The position numbers were made by a program, and so were the translations under genes. Positions 7,832-10,910 of a DNA stretch of 10,910 nt are shown here, one piece after another. The stretch lies in contig CAZXEU010000144.1 in assembly GCA_964639665.1 (NCBI GenBank), positions 1 through 10,910 of the forward strand. Direction: 5' to 3'. The notes beneath the pieces were generated by a model, which was not told where the DNA came from, did not search any database, and saw nothing but the letters and a program-made list of their open reading frames with translations. Each line of letters starts with the position of its first letter. Position 1 is the first letter of the stretch. The stretch is from CAZXEU01 sp964639665. Its GTDB lineage: Bacteria; Bacteroidota; Rhodothermia; Rhodothermales; Bin80.

Positions 7832-8769
7832 ATGCCCGTTATAGAGACTCTTGACCTGACCAAGCGCTACGGCAGACGGGCTGCGAAGTCCATCCTGGCG
7901 GTAGACCAGGTCTCATTCTCCGTCGAAGAGGGCCAGGTCTTCGCGTTCCTGGGCCCCAACGGGTGCGGCAAGACCACGACCATCGGAATGCTCGTAGGGA
8001 TCATTAACCCGAGCGGCGGCAGCTTCCGGCTTTTCGGAGCCTCGGACCCGAAGGGTCTCCTGGCGGCCCGTTCGCGGGTCGGTGCCACGCTGGAGACGCC
8101 CAACTTCTACCCGTACATGAGCGGTCGCGATAACCTGCGCATCACCGCAACGCTGAAAGGAGTGGACCGCCCGAGAATCGAGGAATGCCTGGAAATAGTC
8201 GGTCTGGCCGACCGTGCCAAACACCGCTTCCGCACCTACTCCCTCGGCATGAAGCAGCGGCTTGCGCTAGCGGCCACCATGCCCAACGACCCGATCTGAT
8301 TATTCTCGATGAGCCGGCAAACGGCCTCGATCCGCAAGGCATGCGCGAGATCCGCGAGATTATCCAGATCCTGGCGAGCCGCGGCAAGACCATCTTTCTG
8401 TCGAGTCACCTGCTCTGGGAAGTGGAACGCACTTGCACGCACGTGGCCATCGTTCGCGAAGGAAGAATCGTCGCGCAAGGTAGCGTTGCTGACGTTGTGA
8501 GCGAGGGGAAAATGGCACTTCTGCGCGCCGGCGACGACTCGGCACTGGCAGCCAAACTGGAAAGTTGCCCGGAGGTCACTTCGGTGCATCATTCGGAAGA
8601 GGGGGTTGTAGTCGGTCTGCGCACCGGCGATTTGGCCAGCGTTAACCGATTCCTGAGCGCGCAGGACATCTTTGTTTCGCATTTGGCCCCGTATAGCCAG
8701 GGCCTCGAGGAAGCGTTCTTGGAGCTCACCACGGATGATTTGCATCCGGCACCCGAGGCTGCCGAATGA
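7832..8769 (+). pseudogene. ABC exporter ATP-binding subunit, split by a one-base frameshift
   Basis: Read with one shift, this is a 312-residue ATPase of the ABC-2/drug-and-peptide export type. Part one (7832-8299) has the start MPVIETLDLTKRYG, Walker A GPNGCGKT at residues 41-48, the Q-loop region TLETPNFYPYMSG around 87-97 with Glu in place of Gln, and the signature YSLGMKQRLALA near 136. It then hits TGA at 8297-8299. Part two continues in the -1 frame with DLIILDEPANGLDPQGM (Walker B and D-loop), the H-loop LSSHLLWEVE, and a C-terminal accessory domain ending at 8769. Adding one G after CCG (8291-8293) restores NDPDLIILDEP exactly, so a single-base deletion is the simplest explanation. 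As written, neither half can form a working nucleotide-binding domain. It would energise the adjacent permease. Either the system is inactive or the base is an assembly error. Codon use is otherwise normal on both sides. Confidence 0.88.
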
Positions 8770-9590
8770 AGACACAGGGCGTACTCTTACGCATCGAGGC
8801 CATCAAGGCGACGCGACGGCGGGCATTCTGGGTGGCGCTCGGGGTGTTTTTCGCGTTGTTCCTGTTCGATGTCCTGCGGTCGGTGCAGGTCGCAACTGTG
8901 CGGCCGACCGTTCCATTCGCGCTGCCGGAATCCTGGCCGCGGATTCTCGGAATGCCTTCATTCCTTGGACCCGTCTTTCTGGGGATACTTCTGATTCTGC
9001 TGGTGGCACCGGAGTTCTCGTGGCGAACCGGGCGCCAAAATGTGATTGACGGGCTTAGCAAGGAGCGCTTCTATGCGGGCAAGCTCCTCGTCGCCGGTTT
9101 GCTCGTCGCCCTATTCCTGGTGCTTCCCATCGTGATTGGAGGAATCGGCGCGACCTTGAGCCCGAGCGAAGGCGGTCCAACCATCGTGCGAAAGTTGGAC
9201 TTCAGCCTGATGGCCGGCTACGGGCTGGCGCTGCTCATGTGGGGCAGTGCGGCCATTATGCTCGCCTGTCTCGTGCGATCCTCCGGGCCGGCGATGGGAG
9301 TCCTCCTGCTTTACGTGCTGATCGAGGGATTCTCGGGAGACGTGCTAGCAAGGGTGAGCGGGATACTCGAGAAGGTTGTCGACTTCCTGCCATTCGCGAT
9401 CTGCCAGGCGCTTGTAGACCCCCTGGCTCATTACCCCGACATGCTCGCCGATGAGAACGCGCAGCGAGCGGCTCGGGGTCAGGATCCCATTGAGTTTCTC
9501 GACATGGAAATCCTGGTCACTGCGGCTTTGGCTTACTCGCTTGTATTCCTGGCTTCCGGTTTCCTGTCCGTGCGGAGGCGCGATATGTAG
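8766..9590 (+). CDS. ABC-2 type transporter permease
   Basis: This 274-residue inner-membrane protein has about six hydrophobic segments (roughly residues 20-37, 64-82, 107-128, 152-172, 178-190 and 246-266). Between segments 2 and 3 lies the conserved ABC-2 permease loop APEFSWRTGRQNVIDGLSKE followed by RFYAGK, with the Glu-Trp-Arg-x-Gly-Arg pattern that contacts the ATPase. Its ATG overlaps the ATPase stop as ATGA, and GAGG (8755-8758) lies 7 nt upstream, so the two are translationally coupled and form one exporter. The substrate is unknown; related pairs export peptides or drugs or give antibiotic immunity. It is intact, ends with RRRDM and a TAG stop, and is followed by a hairpin. Its integrity beside a broken ATPase suggests that the break is recent or an artefact. 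Confidence 0.85.
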   Translation: MKTQGVLLRIEAIKATRRRAFWVALGVFFALFLFDVLRSVQVATVRPTVPFALPESWPRILGMPSFLGPVFLGILLILLVAPEFSWRTGRQNVIDGLSKERFYAGKLLVAGLLVALFLVLPIVIGGIGATLSPSEGGPTIVRKLDFSLMAGYGLALLMWGSAAIMLACLVRSSGPAMGVLLLYVLIEGFSGDVLARVSGILEKVVDFLPFAICQALVDPLAHYPDMLADENAQRAARGQDPIEFLDMEILVTAALAYSLVFLASGFLSVRRRDM

Positions 9591-9636
9591 CCTCGGCCCA
9601 CAAGCCCGCCCTGACCCCCGTGTATTGGGCCAAGGC
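9590..9636 (+). terminator. Hairpin after the ABC permease
   Basis: CCTCGGCCCA (9591-9600) pairs with TGGGCCAAGG (9626-9635), with one C/A mismatch and an extra G-C pair outside, around a 25-nt loop. It begins at the permease stop codon and is followed by CTCGATTTCT, which is only weakly T-rich. It is plausibly the 3' end of the ABC operon, but the loop is large. Confidence 0.4.
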
Positions 9637-9726
9637 TCGATTTCTATGCCTTGCTTCACCCTTATCGGAGCGTGCCGCATCAATGGAGGCCCGGATCGCA
9701 GTGAGACTCATGTCAGGGCAACAATC

Positions 9727-10910
9727 ATGCGCCACGCGCCGTTTCTCGACCGATTGACGCGAATACTCATGGACCCTCATCTTGCCATGTCCCTTACTCG
9801 CATTGCGGCCGTAGTCTGCCTTGCCTCCGCGGGTTCATTGATCGGCTCGGGATGCGGCTCAGCAGGCTCCGATACTGCCGACGGATGGCCCGGCACCATT
9901 GACACGCTTGCCGCCGGTGAAATCATAGCGCGTAATCCGGCTGAGCCCATCTGGACGCCGGACGAGGGATGGCAAATCGTGGAAGAGATGAGATACGGTA
10001 GCGACACCGGCGAAGACGCGATTCTGCTTGGGACCATTCGCTCCTTTGACGTAGACGCAGAAGGGCGGGTATACGGGCTCGACAGGCAGTCGCAACAGAT
10101 CTATGTCTTTGGCCCGGACGGCGCATTGGAACGCACGATCGGACGCGAGGGAGCAGGCCCAGGGGAATACGAAAACGCCGCGGCCGTCGACATCAGCCAG
10201 ACCGGCGAGATCTGGGTCATGGAAATGCAAAAGGGCCAGCTTACCATCCTGAATCCGGATGGGGAATACCTGCGAACCGAACAGGTCAACAGCTCCGGCT
10301 GGGACTATTCATCCTACCCGGGCGGATTCGACCGAATGGGGCGCTACAACGCCTTTATCTATTCCTTCGATGAAGAGACGACTACGGAGCATCTGGCCCG
10401 GTTCGACCAGACCTTCGCTCCGCTAGACACAATTGCCATGCCGGAGAGTCCCGTGGAAATCGAACGATTCGAATTCGAGGACAACGGCGCAACGATGAGC
10501 GTCACCGTGCCTTTCCAGGGATCCTTCGATTGGCAATTCTCCCCAAGCGGCAACTTTTGGACATTGCTTACGAGGCCATACGAACTCGCTGAAGTAACTG
10601 CCGTCGGCAAAGTGCTGAGAAGGGTGACCAAAGAGTTTGAGGCGCCGCGGGTAACCGGCACGGAAATCGACGAAGCCCGTGAACGGTACTCCTGGTTCAC
10701 CAATCAAGGAGGAAAGTTCGACGAGTCAAGAATTCCGGATACAAAGCCCGTGGTAGACTCCTTTTTCTGCGATGACGAAGGAAACCTCTGGGTTAGGCGG
10801 ATTGAAACCAGTCCCGAGGCTGAAGCGCGCCTGTTCGACCTGTTCAATGCCGAGGGCCGTTTCCTGGGAGAGGTCCGCTTCCCGTTCACGCTGCAGTCGA
10901 ATCCCGAGCC
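9727..10910 (+). CDS. Six-bladed beta-propeller lipoprotein, cut by the window end
   Basis: The frame is open from ATG 9727 to the window edge (394 codons, 3' end missing). A hydrophobic stretch (IAAVVCLASAGSLIGSGC) with Cys 43 suggests a lipoprotein signal, although GSGC is a poor lipobox. An internal ATG at 9787 gives the tidier signal (Cys 23), but only 9727 has a fair ribosome-binding site (AGGG 8 nt upstream), so I keep 9727 and leave the start open. The mature part has propeller blades with DG turns: DAEGRVYGLDRQSQQIYVF, then GPDGALERTIGREGAGPGEY, with GREGAGPGEY at 139-148 as the family signature. Later blades include GEIWVMEMQ, SPSGNFWTLL and DEGNLWVRR. Function and ligand are unknown. 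It shares its signature with the lipoprotein at 4038-5099, but the two are clearly diverged. Confidence 0.8.
   Translation, partial: MRHAPFLDRLTRILMDPHLAMSLTRIAAVVCLASAGSLIGSGCGSAGSDTADGWPGTIDTLAAGEIIARNPAEPIWTPDEGWQIVEEMRYGSDTGEDAILLGTIRSFDVDAEGRVYGLDRQSQQIYVFGPDGALERTIGREGAGPGEYENAAAVDISQTGEIWVMEMQKGQLTILNPDGEYLRTEQVNSSGWDYSSYPGGFDRMGRYNAFIYSFDEETTTEHLARFDQTFAPLDTIAMPESPVEIERFEFEDNGATMSVTVPFQGSFDWQFSPSGNFWTLLTRPYELAEVTAVGKVLRRVTKEFEAPRVTGTEIDEARERYSWFTNQGGKFDESRIPDTKPVVDSFFCDDEGNLWVRRIETSPEAEARLFDLFNAEGRFLGEVRFPFTLQSNPE

Noticed and set aside
8288..8299. Programmed -1 frameshifting in the ABC ATPase
   Set aside because: There is no X-XXY-YYZ slippery heptamer and no obvious downstream stem. 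Only a weak CCG-to-CCC slip is possible, and the family is not known to use frameshifting here. A missing base is far more likely.
1..10910. CRISPR arrays, insertion sequences, tRNA or rRNA genes
   Set aside because: I looked for regularly spaced repeats, transposase motifs, terminal inverted repeats and tRNA TPsiC-like signatures and saw none by eye.

Overview
The window comes from a moderately high-GC, Gram-negative-type bacterium. It carries two extracytoplasmic lipoproteins with the six-bladed beta-propeller signature GxGxGPGE(Y/M), a secreted YfbK-type von Willebrand factor A protein with a carboxypeptidase-regulatory-like domain, and the remains of an outer-membrane beta-barrel gene. 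This combination is common in Gemmatimonadota and also occurs in Bacteroidota/Rhodothermota-like lineages. Gemmatimonadota is my best guess, but it is inference only because no rRNA or core marker gene is present.

Layout from left to right. Positions 15-1889 (minus) hold a complete secreted VWA protein with a strong Shine-Dalgarno. Positions 1890-4037 have no intact gene. Inside this stretch, 2380-2958 (plus) still reads as a signal peptide plus a small outer-membrane beta-barrel, interrupted by three in-frame TAG codons, and 3263-3457 may be a scrap of another propeller gene. A perfect 9-bp inverted repeat (4001-4036) sits just past the stop of the next gene. Positions 4038-5099 (minus) encode a beta-propeller lipoprotein. 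After a roughly 680-bp gap (5100-5776), a 12-TM MFS carrier of the aromatic acid:H+ symporter type lies at 5777-7084 (plus). A further gap of about 750 bp leads to a two-gene ABC exporter: an ATPase at 7832-8769 broken by a one-base frameshift, then a permease at 8766-9590 joined by an ATGA overlap. An imperfect hairpin follows the permease. The window ends inside a second beta-propeller lipoprotein (from 9727, plus).

The only clear functional unit is the ABC ATPase/permease pair. The other genes are monocistronic, in mixed orientations, with long spacers. About two thirds of the window is coding, and at least two loci are broken (the barrel gene and the ABC ATPase). I therefore read this as a degrading accessory region and not a coherent new system. 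The observations most worth following are the single-base ABC frameshift exactly between the signature motif and Walker B, and the barrel pseudogene whose interruptions are all TAG with no frameshift.
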